Below are positions 24,663-32,977 of a stretch of 39,962 bases of DNA, in pieces. The notes under the pieces are model-generated. The model was not told where the DNA came from, made no database searches, and saw only the letters and a list, made by a program, of their open reading frames with translations. Source of the DNA: Sphingomonadaceae bacterium. Its GTDB lineage: Bacteria; Pseudomonadota; Alphaproteobacteria; Sphingomonadales; Sphingomonadaceae. Within the stretch, counting starts at the first letter, position 1. Every line of letters starts with the position of its first letter. The stretch covers positions 1 through 39,962 of the forward strand of contig CANFXW010000027.1 of assembly GCA_947451145.1 (NCBI GenBank), given 5' to 3'. The position numbers and the translations under genes were made by a program.

Positions 24663-25730
24663 ATGGCCGCGAGTCAAACAGGCAATATCGTTGCGCCGAA
24701 CGTCAGGGAATTGACTGAACTCGCGGCAACCCTCGTGCAATGGCTTGGTTCACAGATGCCTCAGGCCCTGGACATCCGCGTAACCAATCTGAGCTATCCG
24801 CTCGGCGCGGGCATGTCGCACGAAACGATCCTGTTCGATGCCAGCTGGCGCGAAGGGTCGGCTGAAAAGGCGCAGGGCTTGGTGGTACGCATCAAGCCGA
24901 CCAGCAACACAGTCTACGCCGATGACCTGTTTGACCAGCAATACCGGCTGATCCAGCTGATGCATGCCCATGGGGCGGTACGTGTTGCGAAGCCGCTGTG
25001 GTTTGAAGCCGATGCATCACTGCTGGGGGCACCGTTCTTTGTCATGGAGAAGGTGCCTGGCCGGGTTACAGTCAGCTATCCGCCTTATTCCCGCGAAGGC
25101 TGGCTGGTTGAGACCGCGCCGCAAGATCGGCGGCGGATTTGGGAGAGCGCGGTGCAGCAACTCGCGGCCATCCAGCTGGTTCCGTTGTCCGACGCTGGCT
25201 TCCTTGAACTTCCCGGCGGACCAGACGGTTTCGACCAGGAAGCCGATCGCTGGCGGCGTTTCATTGCCTGGGTTGATCCCAAGGGCGAACGCAAGCTGCT
25301 GCGCGATACCTTTGATCGCCTGTTGGCTCTCGGCCCGCCAAACAAGCCGGAAGGGATCGTCTGGGGCGATTCACGCATCGGCAACATGATGATCGGCGAT
25401 GATTTCAGGGTTGCGGCAGTGATGGACTGGGAGCAGCCATCACTCGGCGGCGCATTGCATGATCTGGGTTGGTGGCTCCAGTCCGATCACAACCAGACCG
25501 CAGGGCAGGGGATCACCCCGCTGGAGGGCATGGGCACGCGTGAGGAAACCATCCAGCTATGGTCCGAAGTCTGTGGCAAGTCGGCAGCCGATATCGAATG
25601 GTACGAAGCCTTTGCCTGCCTCAAGATGGAATGTCTCGCTGTCCGGATGATGGCGCTGCGCGAAATGCCGGCGAGTGTGATGAACTCCGAGCCGGGTCAG
25701 AAAACGGCGAAGTTGCTGGACTGCCTTTAG
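24663..25730 (+). CDS. APH-fold phosphotransferase family protein
   Basis: A 355-residue protein of the aminoglycoside-phosphotransferase fold, of the type related to the ACAD10/11 N-terminal domain. It has an N-terminal lobe with MSHETILFDASW and VVRIKPT (likely ATP-binding lysine region), then the catalytic loop WGDSRIGNMMIGDD and the metal-binding MDWEQP near residues 234-262. Trp replaces His in the usual H-G-D motif. ACAD10/11 kinases phosphorylate 4-hydroxyacyl groups for degradation; a similar role on a hydroxylated intermediate is plausible but unproven. The start is uncertain: ATG 24663 has GGAAAG close upstream; ATG 24636 and a longer frame from 24426 are alternatives. Its stop overlaps that of the opposing lysR. 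Confidence 0.85.
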   Translation: MAASQTGNIVAPNVRELTELAATLVQWLGSQMPQALDIRVTNLSYPLGAGMSHETILFDASWREGSAEKAQGLVVRIKPTSNTVYADDLFDQQYRLIQLMHAHGAVRVAKPLWFEADASLLGAPFFVMEKVPGRVTVSYPPYSREGWLVETAPQDRRRIWESAVQQLAAIQLVPLSDAGFLELPGGPDGFDQEADRWRRFIAWVDPKGERKLLRDTFDRLLALGPPNKPEGIVWGDSRIGNMMIGDDFRVAAVMDWEQPSLGGALHDLGWWLQSDHNQTAGQGITPLEGMGTREETIQLWSEVCGKSAADIEWYEAFACLKMECLAVRMMALREMPASVMNSEPGQKTAKLLDCL

Positions 25731-26650
25731 AGCCAGCTGAGGTATGCCTCGGGCTCGAGAAGCCCGGGTGCTTCTTTAAGATAAAGATTGGCGATATCGA
25801 GGAATTGGCGCGTCTCCGGGCTCAGGTGGTCCGGATGCCACGCCATCGCCATTTCCCATGTTGAGTGCGACAGGTCGTCTTCGACCCTCAGGAATTTGAC
25901 GTTGCGTATTGCCTGCAGTGCAGCTGTGGCCATCACGAGACTGCAGCCGATCCCGGCACTGACCAGACTAAGTGTAGTGTTGGTCTGGCTGGCTTCCTGC
26001 TCAACTCGAGGAACCACACCAATGTTCTTGAACAGGTTTAGCGTCTCGGATTGCTCGGTATACTTTCGCGGCGGCAGGATGAAGGGTTGCTCAGCCAGTT
26101 CGGCAAGGCTGATTGACCTACGGCCAGCCAAGGGGGAATTCCCCGGTACAGCAGCGACAAAGCTTGATCGCTCGACCATCCGGCTTTCACATCCGCTATG
26201 GCTGATTCCATGGGTGATGAAGCCGATGTGAAAATCGCCGGATAAAATGCCTTCGATCTGTCTCGGAGTAGGAATTTCATAGAGGCGGGCATGCACGTTG
26301 GGCACCTCTGCACGGAACCGGACCAGCATGCCCGGCAATACCTGATAGAGTGCGGGGCCGATGAAGCTTATGCGCACCTCTGGCGTTTCCGCCCCGGCGC
26401 TTTGCGCCATCTTGCGGGCTACGTCAGCTTGCATGAGCGTGCGTTTCGCCTCGATCAGAAAGATCTTGCCGGCCTCACTAAGTTCTACATTGCGTTTGGA
26501 GCGATTGAACAGATCCACGCCGAGGCTGAGCTCTAGCCGCCTGATCGCCTGGCTCAATGGCGGTTGGGCCATGTTGAGGCGCATCGCCGCGCGGCCGAAG
26601 TGCAATTCCTCGGCCACGGCGACAAACTGCCGCATCTGTCTCAGATCCAC
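25727..26650 (-). CDS. LysR family transcriptional regulator
   Basis: A 307-residue LysR-type regulator. The N-terminal winged helix-turn-helix is MDLRQMRQFVAVAEELHFGRAA followed by PPLSQAIRRLELSLGVDLFNRS (residues 1-60). A type-2 periplasmic-binding-like effector domain follows, with ISFIGPALYQVLPGML and SLVSAGIGCSLV. The start is GTG with GGAGG eight bases upstream. Its stop codon TAA and the APH gene's TAG share two bases on opposite strands. A perfect LysR box lies 31 bp upstream of its start, supporting autoregulation and control of the divergent RND efflux operon. The CatR/BenM-like style suggests an aromatic-acid-type inducer, which is inference. Confidence 0.93.
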   Translation of the reverse strand: MDLRQMRQFVAVAEELHFGRAAMRLNMAQPPLSQAIRRLELSLGVDLFNRSKRNVELSEAGKIFLIEAKRTLMQADVARKMAQSAGAETPEVRISFIGPALYQVLPGMLVRFRAEVPNVHARLYEIPTPRQIEGILSGDFHIGFITHGISHSGCESRMVERSSFVAAVPGNSPLAGRRSISLAELAEQPFILPPRKYTEQSETLNLFKNIGVVPRVEQEASQTNTTLSLVSAGIGCSLVMATAALQAIRNVKFLRVEDDLSHSTWEMAMAWHPDHLSPETRQFLDIANLYLKEAPGLLEPEAYLSWL

Positions 26651-26999
26651 TTTTCAGGCCTCCGTCCATTTCCCCAGAGCCATATCACAGGGATATGAAA
26701 TTGCCATTTTGCATATTGCGGAGCGCTGGTTTCAGCACCGGTTTTTGAAATGCGGGCGGCAGTATTTGCCGCATTGCTTCACATGTAATGGCTTTGCAGT
26801 GAATCTTATGGTGCACATTTGGCGTATTGAAACCACCTAGGCTAGGGGGGCATGGATTGTCCGCGGCCAATGCTTCATCAGCAGAGGCTGAACTCGAAAT
26901 CCAATCCACCTGTTACCGATCTGCGACAACCTGCCGCTTGACACTGCGGGGTAGCAAACGGGATGGGTGTAAATGCTAGCTGAAGGTGAATTTTGGTAA
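26651..26999. other. Divergent promoter region, lysR / RND operon
   Basis: This 349-bp gap contains no convincing gene. Besides the LysR box at 26681-26697 it carries the dyad CCTAG-G-CTAGG at 26836-26846 and an isolated consensus -35 hexamer TTGACA at 26938-26943. No good -10 sits 16-19 bp downstream of that hexamer. Promoters for both directions must lie here, but I cannot place them exactly. Confidence 0.5.
26681..26697. promoter_or_regulatory. LysR-type operator (T-N11-A box)
   Basis: CATATC-ACAGG-GATATG is a perfect 6-bp inverted repeat with a 5-bp spacer. It contains T-N11-A (T26683 to A26695), the LysR-family recognition pattern. It lies 31 bp upstream of the lysR start and about 300 bp upstream of the RND operon, as expected for the regulator's own site. 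Confidence 0.7.
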
Positions 27000-28178
27000 A
27001 TGAAGCGGTCCAGTCTTAGAATTGCGGCGGTTGCACTTTGCCTGTTCGTTTGCGCTTGTCACAATGCAGGCGGCGACAAGGCGGGCAAGGATCGCGGTCC
27101 ACCGGAAGTGGGCTTTCGGGTTATGCATCCCACTACGGTCGAACTGACGACCGAACTGCCTGGCCGCATCAGCGCCTTTCAGACTGCCGAAGTCCGCCCG
27201 CAGATTACCGGCCTGATCCAGCGCCGGTTGTTTGCCGAAGGCTCTTACGTCCGGGCGGGGCAGCCACTCTACCAGATCGATTCGAGCATCTACCGGGCAG
27301 CCGCATCTCAGGCTGAGGCCAATGTGGCGAGCGCCCGCGCGAATGAGGCGGCGGCGGCGGCGCGGGCTGAGCGCTATCGGCCGCTGGCCGCCGAGCAGGC
27401 CATCTCGCAACAGGATTATTCCGATGCACTGGCAGCGGCCAGAGCGGCGCGTGCTGCGATCAATCAGACTTCTGCCGCGCTCAGTGCAGCAAGAACGAAC
27501 TTGCGTTTTACGACTGTTCCGGCCCCGATTTCGGGGCGGATCGGACGGTCGCTGTTAACCGAAGGCGCTTTGGCGACGGCAAATCAGGCGGGGCCGCTTG
27601 CAGTCATTTCGGTGCTCGATCCGGTCTATGTTGACCTGCAGCAGAGTGCGGGTGACCTGCTTCGCCTGCGCAAACTTCTGGCGGCCGGGAATGGTGCGGC
27701 TCCACTGTCGGCCGAAGTGCGGCTGAAGCTGGATGACGGCAGCGACTATGGCATGGCCGGACGCGTCGAGTTTTCGGAAGTCACCTCTGATCTTGCGACC
27801 GGTACAGTCACGTTGCGCGCACGCTTTGCCAATCCGCAGGGCTTGTTGCTTCCCGGCATGTTTGTCCGCGCGACCTTCGCCCAGGCGAGCCAAGCGGGTG
27901 CATTCCTCGTTCCGCAAGTGGCACTGACACGCGATGCCAAGGGCGTCGCCCAGGTCTTTGTCGTCGGCCCGGATAACAAGGCTGTTCGCCGTCCGGTCAT
28001 GACCGAACGCGCGCAGGGCGATGCCTGGGTGGTAACCGGCGGCCTGAAAGATGGCGACAGGATCATCACGCAAGGGGTAGGCAAGGTGAAGCCTGGCCAG
28101 CCGGTCAAGCCGGTGCCGGAAAGCGCGCCGGAGGGCCACAACAAACCAAAGGGCAATGGCCCAGGCAAACCGGGCTGA
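27000..28178 (+). CDS. RND efflux periplasmic adaptor (membrane fusion protein)
   Basis: A 392-residue AcrA-like adaptor. It is a lipoprotein: the signal peptide ends in V-C-A-C with the lipidated Cys at residue 20. It has the first half of the lipoyl-like domain (RPQITGLIQRRLFAEGSYVRAGQPLYQID), an Ala-rich alpha-hairpin (about 95-160), the second lipoyl half (FTTVPAPISGRIG), then beta-barrel and membrane-proximal domains, and a Pro/Lys/Gly-rich tail. It links the inner-membrane pump to the outer-membrane channel. GAAGGTGA precedes the ATG at some distance. It is the first gene of a three-gene operon, seven bases before the pump gene, and is probably controlled by the divergent LysR. Confidence 0.93.
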   Translation: MKRSSLRIAAVALCLFVCACHNAGGDKAGKDRGPPEVGFRVMHPTTVELTTELPGRISAFQTAEVRPQITGLIQRRLFAEGSYVRAGQPLYQIDSSIYRAAASQAEANVASARANEAAAAARAERYRPLAAEQAISQQDYSDALAAARAARAAINQTSAALSAARTNLRFTTVPAPISGRIGRSLLTEGALATANQAGPLAVISVLDPVYVDLQQSAGDLLRLRKLLAAGNGAAPLSAEVRLKLDDGSDYGMAGRVEFSEVTSDLATGTVTLRARFANPQGLLLPGMFVRATFAQASQAGAFLVPQVALTRDAKGVAQVFVVGPDNKAVRRPVMTERAQGDAWVVTGGLKDGDRIITQGVGKVKPGQPVKPVPESAPEGHNKPKGNGPGKPG

Positions 28179-28185
28179 TTGCGGC

Positions 28186-31100
28186 ATGTCACGCATCTTC
28201 ATTGATCGCCCCATCTTTGCCTGGGTGATCGCGATCATCATCATGCTGCTGGGGCTTGGCGGGATCTTTTCGCTGCCGGTCGAACAATTTCCGGACATTG
28301 CCCCGCCGCAGGTCAACATTCGCGCCACCTATCCGGGCGCTTCGGCGGCAACGCTGGAAACGAGCGTGACCCAGGTCATCGAACAGCAACTGACCGGGAT
28401 TGACGGGCTGCTCTATTTCAGTTCGGGCTCAAGCTCGCGGGGCAACGTCAACATCACTGCCACTTTCGAGAAGGGGATCAACCCCGACATCGCTCAGGTG
28501 CAGGTGCAGAACAAGGTCCAGCAGGCCCTGCCGCGCCTGCCACAGCAGGTGCAGCAACAAGGGGTGAATGTCACCAAGACCAATCCGGATTTTCTGATGG
28601 TGATCGGCCTTGCCGACAGCACAGACCGGCTGACCAATATCGACATTGCCGACTACATGGTCAGCAACCTCCAGGATTCTATCGGCCGCATCGATGGCGT
28701 GGGTGATACCAATGTTTTCGGCTCGCAATATGCGATGCGGATATGGCTCGATCCGATCAGGCTCTCTGGCTATTCGCTGATGCCTTCGGATGTGGTCAAC
28801 GCAATCACCGCGCAGAACACGGAAGTTTCGGCTGGTGAGATCGGTGCCACGCCTTCCTCGCCCGGCCAGATGCTGAATGCGACTGTCACCGCACAATCAC
28901 GCCTTTCCACGCCTGACCAATTTGCCCGGATTGTCGTCAAGACACTGCCCGATGGCGGAACCGTGCAATTGAAAGACGTCGCCCGCATCGAACTTGGGGC
29001 CGAGAACTATGGGATCAACAGCCGGATCAATGGCCATCCCGGCGCTGGCCTTGCCGTCAATCTGGCTCCGGGAGCTGATGCTCTGAAAACGGCCGAACTG
29101 GTCAAACAGGAAGTCGCCCGCAAATCGGCCGATTTTCCTGCGGGGGTTATTTACGCCTTCCCGCAGGACTCCACGATTTTCATCAAGAAGTCGATCAACG
29201 ATGTCGCCATTACCCTGCTCGAGGCTTCAATTCTGGTAATTGTTGTCATCTTCGTGTTTCTGCAAAGCTGGCGTGCAACCCTGATCCCCGCGATTGCTGT
29301 GCCGGTCGTCCTGCTGGGGACCTTTGCGGTGTTTTCGGCAGCAGGCTTCAGCATCAATTCGCTGACCATGTTCGGGCTGGTGCTCGCGATTGGCCTTTTG
29401 GTCGACGATGCAATTGTTGTGGTCGAAAATGTCGAGCGCCTGATGCGCGAAAACCCGCAGATGACGCCGCGTGAGGCGACGATCCAGTCAATGGGCGAAA
29501 TTCAGGTCGCCCTGATAGCTATCGCCATGGTGCTCTCGGCCGTGTTTCTGCCGATGGCCTTCTTTGGCGGATCGACTGGCGTTATTTACCGGCAGTTTTC
29601 GCTGACGATTGTTTCGGCGATGGTGCTCTCGGTGATTGTCGCGCTGGTGCTCAGCCCGGCGCTCACCACCACACTGCTCAAACGGCATGAGGATGAGGAT
29701 CATACCGGTTTCGTCGGTCGCAACAGCTTGCGCATGCGCGAATGGTTTGACCGGAATTTTGCCAGCCTCGTTGCCTGGCATCAGGAACGGGTGACCCGCG
29801 TGGTAGACCGCAAGCGCCGGTTCATCGGAATCTATGCGGCCATACTGGTCTTGCTCGTGATCCTCTTCGTTCGCCTGCCGACAGGCTTTCTGCCAACGGA
29901 AGATCAGGGCATTGCCCAGATATCCTACAATCTGCCACCGGGGGCCACGCTCGAGCGCACCCGCGGCGCGCAGCTTGCCATCGAAAAGCATCTGCTTGAG
30001 CACGAAAAGGCCAACATCGAGACTCTGATGGTGGTTGCAGGTGGCGGTGGCGGAGGCGCTGGCGGTCCCAGCGGCCAGAATGCGGGGCGGGGATTCATCG
30101 CCTTGAAGGATTGGGACCAGCGCCCCGGTGCTGATAATACGGCAGACGCCATTTCGCGCCGGGTGACGAAAGCCCTTACCGGCCTTCGCGATGTTGAAGC
30201 CTATATCATCGTTCCCGGTGCCGTGCGCGGGCTTGGCCAGTCGACCGGATTTACCGCCGAACTTCTGAATTCTGGTGGGCTGAGCCGCGAGCAATTCAAC
30301 AAGGTCCAGAGCGATATCATAGCCGACGCCCGCGCTGAAAGCGGACTCGCCAATGTCCGCCTGTCCTCGCTACCCGATCAACCAACCTTGAAGGTAGATG
30401 TAGATACGCAAAAGCTGGCGGCGCTCGGACTTAGCCAAAGCGATGTGAATGCCACGCTTTCTGCTGCCTGGGGCGGACGCTATGTCAACGATTTCAACGA
30501 TAAGGGCCGGGTAAAGCGCGTCTATGTGCAGGGCGATGCGCCCTATCGCGCCGCGCCCGAAGATCTTGCCAGCTGGCAGGTGCGAGGGAACACCGGCCAG
30601 ATGGTTCCATTTTCGGCCTTTTCCAACATTTCCTGGAGCATCGCGCCGACATCGCTGAGCCGCTTCAACGGCATTCCGAATTTCGAATTCAATGGTCAAG
30701 CGGCTCCCGGAGCCAGTTCGGGCGACGCGATGGATACGTTCAGCAAGATCGTCGACAAGTATCCCGGCGTTAGCCTGGCTTGGGCAGGCGCTTCCTATCA
30801 GGAGCGCCTCTCTTCGGGGCAGGCGCCGCTGCTTTATGCCGTCTCGCTGCTGGTCGTATTCTTGTGCCTTGCCGCGCTTTATGAGAGCTGGTCGATCCCG
30901 GTTGCGGTTTTGCTGGTGATCCCGCTTGGTCTTGTCGGGGCGGTTTTTGCTGTCACGCTGCGGGGGTTGCAAAACGACGTTTACCTGCAGATCGGCTTGC
31001 TGACGACCATGGGGCTCGCGGCCAAGAACGCCATTCTGATGATCGAATTCGCCGAGCAGGAAGAAAAGAAAGGCAAGCGCATTATTGAAGCCGCGCTGAT

Positions 31101-31368
31101 GGCGGCCCGGATCCGGCTCCGTCCTATCCTGATGACCAGCTGCTCGTTCATCTTCGGCGTGCTGCCGCTGGCTCTGGCGACCGGTGCAGGCGCGAACAGC
31201 CGGATAGCGATCGGCACTTCCGTGATTGGCGGCATGCTGACGGCAACGCTGCTCGCCGTGTTCTACATCCCGATGTTCTTCGTGATCGTGCGGCGGACAA
31301 CGCGCGATGCGCTGGCGAAATTGCACCACCGCCACGAAACGCAAGCTGCAGGGGAGGCGGGCGAATGA
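28186..31368 (+). CDS. RND multidrug efflux pump, HAE1 (AcrB-like)
   Basis: A 1060-residue inner-membrane proton antiporter. It starts with MSRIFIDRPIFAWV, the usual AcrB-type N terminus, and has 12 membrane segments with two large periplasmic loops. The proton relay is D407-D408 in GLLVDDAIVVVE and Lys947 in LAAKNAILMIEFAEQ, matching AcrB D407, D408 and K940. The porter-domain segment near residue 620 contains a glycine run (VVAGGGGGGAGGPSG) where AcrB has its own flexible loop. An upstream in-frame ATG at 28156 lies inside the adaptor gene and is rejected. The stop overlaps the channel gene's start (ATGA). It exports hydrophobic or amphiphilic toxic compounds; the actual substrates are unknown. 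Confidence 0.96.
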   Translation: MSRIFIDRPIFAWVIAIIIMLLGLGGIFSLPVEQFPDIAPPQVNIRATYPGASAATLETSVTQVIEQQLTGIDGLLYFSSGSSSRGNVNITATFEKGINPDIAQVQVQNKVQQALPRLPQQVQQQGVNVTKTNPDFLMVIGLADSTDRLTNIDIADYMVSNLQDSIGRIDGVGDTNVFGSQYAMRIWLDPIRLSGYSLMPSDVVNAITAQNTEVSAGEIGATPSSPGQMLNATVTAQSRLSTPDQFARIVVKTLPDGGTVQLKDVARIELGAENYGINSRINGHPGAGLAVNLAPGADALKTAELVKQEVARKSADFPAGVIYAFPQDSTIFIKKSINDVAITLLEASILVIVVIFVFLQSWRATLIPAIAVPVVLLGTFAVFSAAGFSINSLTMFGLVLAIGLLVDDAIVVVENVERLMRENPQMTPREATIQSMGEIQVALIAIAMVLSAVFLPMAFFGGSTGVIYRQFSLTIVSAMVLSVIVALVLSPALTTTLLKRHEDEDHTGFVGRNSLRMREWFDRNFASLVAWHQERVTRVVDRKRRFIGIYAAILVLLVILFVRLPTGFLPTEDQGIAQISYNLPPGATLERTRGAQLAIEKHLLEHEKANIETLMVVAGGGGGGAGGPSGQNAGRGFIALKDWDQRPGADNTADAISRRVTKALTGLRDVEAYIIVPGAVRGLGQSTGFTAELLNSGGLSREQFNKVQSDIIADARAESGLANVRLSSLPDQPTLKVDVDTQKLAALGLSQSDVNATLSAAWGGRYVNDFNDKGRVKRVYVQGDAPYRAAPEDLASWQVRGNTGQMVPFSAFSNISWSIAPTSLSRFNGIPNFEFNGQAAPGASSGDAMDTFSKIVDKYPGVSLAWAGASYQERLSSGQAPLLYAVSLLVVFLCLAALYESWSIPVAVLLVIPLGLVGAVFAVTLRGLQNDVYLQIGLLTTMGLAAKNAILMIEFAEQEEKKGKRIIEAALMAARIRLRPILMTSCSFIFGVLPLALATGAGANSRIAIGTSVIGGMLTATLLAVFYIPMFFVIVRRTTRDALAKLHHRHETQAAGEAGE

Positions 31369-32759
31369 CCTCGGTGCGTCCACTGACCGCGATAGCCATT
31401 GCGGTGCTGTCGCTTGGCGGCTGCTCGATGGAGCCCAAATATGCCCGGACCGAATTGCCGGTGCCGGGCAACTGGCCGACCGGCGACGCCTATCTGCGCT
31501 CAAGCGAGGCTGCATTGCCGAGCTATGATTGGCATGATGTTTTTGCCGATCCACGTTTGCAGGCGCTGATCACGCAGGCGCTTGCCAACAGCCAGGATGT
31601 CAAACGCGCTGCTGCCAATATCGAGGCGGCCCGCGCGCAGTATCAAATCCAGCGGTCGGAACTGTTGCCGCAGCTTGATGTGTCGAGCAGCTACCGGCGC
31701 TCAGACAGCTCGGGTCCGGCGCAGGATTCGTTCGCCACTCAGGGCAGCATTTCGGGCTATGAACTCGATTTGTTTGGCCGCCTGCGTTCGCTTTCGGGTG
31801 CGGCGCAGGACAAGTACTTCGCCAGCGAGGCGGCATCGCGTGCAACCCGGCTGACCCTCGTCGCTGACGTCGCAACCGCCTGGATAAAATATGCCGCTGA
31901 TTCCAGCCTGCTTGCTATCGCCACAAAAACGGCGGCGGACGCGCGCGAAAGCATGCGGCTGACCAAGCTGCGGCTTGATGGCGGCATTGCGCCCCGGTCA
32001 GACATGCGACAGGCGGAAATCGTCTTGCGGGCCGCTGAATCAGATATTGCTGCACAGACAACTGCCGTGGCGCAGGATGCCAATGCACTCCGCTTGCTGG
32101 CGGGCAGCGAGATCGCGCCGGAAAACCTCTCGGGCACCATCGGCGATGCCGCGGCTCAACTGCGGGAGGTTCCGGCAGGGCTGGATTCGTCGATCCTGCT
32201 TCGCCGACCCGATGTGCTGGAAGCCGAGTGGCAATTGCGGGCCGCCAATGCCCAGATCGGCGCAGCGCGCGCGGCGCTGTTTCCGAAGATCAGCCTTACC
32301 GGATTGTTCGGCTTTGCCTCGACTTCGCTGGGCGGCTTGTTCAATTCGGGCAACTTCGCGTGGTCGGCTGGCGGAACGGCAAGCTATCCGATCTTCAATG
32401 GCGGCGGCAGCAAGGCGGGTGTGGCGCTGAGCCAGGCCCAGCGCGATGCGGCATTGGCAAGTTACCGCAAGTCGATTCAATCCGCCTTTGCCGATGTTGC
32501 CAATGCTCTGGCCCGGCGCGGGACGATCGAGGCGCAGGTCAAGGCGGTGTCCCAGGGCCGCGATGCTGCGGCAGACAACCTGCATCTCGCGGATCTGCGC
32601 TACAAGGGCGGCAGGGACAGCTACCTGCAGGAACTGACCGCGCGGCAGGCGCTATACACAGCCGAGCGGACGCTGGTTACGACCCAGTTGCTGCGATCAA
32701 CAAATCTGGTAGCCCTCTATCGCTCTCTGGGCGGCGATGCCTCGCTGGGGGCCAAGTGA
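31365..32759 (+). CDS. Outer-membrane efflux channel, NodT/OprM family lipoprotein
   Basis: A 464-residue TolC-type channel subunit. The lipobox L-G-G-C places the lipidated cysteine at residue 20. Two homologous halves of the outer-membrane efflux domain follow; typical segments are RAAANIEAARAQYQIQRSELLPQLD and the repeat-equivalent RAANAQIGAARAALFPKISLTG, and LLRRPDVLEAEW is the family signature. Translationally coupled to the pump gene by a 4-base overlap. It completes the adaptor-pump-channel set. No clear terminator follows in the 218-bp gap to ribB; I see no gene in that gap. Confidence 0.95.
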   Translation: MTSVRPLTAIAIAVLSLGGCSMEPKYARTELPVPGNWPTGDAYLRSSEAALPSYDWHDVFADPRLQALITQALANSQDVKRAAANIEAARAQYQIQRSELLPQLDVSSSYRRSDSSGPAQDSFATQGSISGYELDLFGRLRSLSGAAQDKYFASEAASRATRLTLVADVATAWIKYAADSSLLAIATKTAADARESMRLTKLRLDGGIAPRSDMRQAEIVLRAAESDIAAQTTAVAQDANALRLLAGSEIAPENLSGTIGDAAAQLREVPAGLDSSILLRRPDVLEAEWQLRAANAQIGAARAALFPKISLTGLFGFASTSLGGLFNSGNFAWSAGGTASYPIFNGGGSKAGVALSQAQRDAALASYRKSIQSAFADVANALARRGTIEAQVKAVSQGRDAAADNLHLADLRYKGGRDSYLQELTARQALYTAERTLVTTQLLRSTNLVALYRSLGGDASLGAK

Positions 32760-32977
32760 TCGGCGAAACGCGATCGGACTGACGATGCCGGTTCCAATGC
32801 CTGCCAGATAGACAATGTTTTCGTGTTGATGATCCGGACAAAATGACCGTGGTACTGAAGGTCGCTGGCGGGCCGCAGCCATCAGTATGTGATTGAATTG
32901 CAAAACGCATGCTAATCCGGCGACTATTTTGGCATGAATCGCTTGAGAAACACATTGCGCTGTGATACGAAGCGCGA

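Noticed and set aside
26938..26966. Sigma-70 promoter with perfect TTGACA for the RND operon
   Set aside because: No acceptable -10 hexamer sits 16-19 bp downstream, so the hexamer alone is not enough to call a promoter.
30040..30080. Glycine-coding run in the RND pump as a frameshift or assembly error
   Set aside because: The frame continues normally on both sides, and the segment falls in a flexible periplasmic loop where HAE1 pumps vary in length.
32760..32977. FMN riboswitch (RFN element) upstream of ribB
   Set aside because: The conserved RFN blocks are not present in this 218-bp gap, and no gene or clear terminator is seen there.
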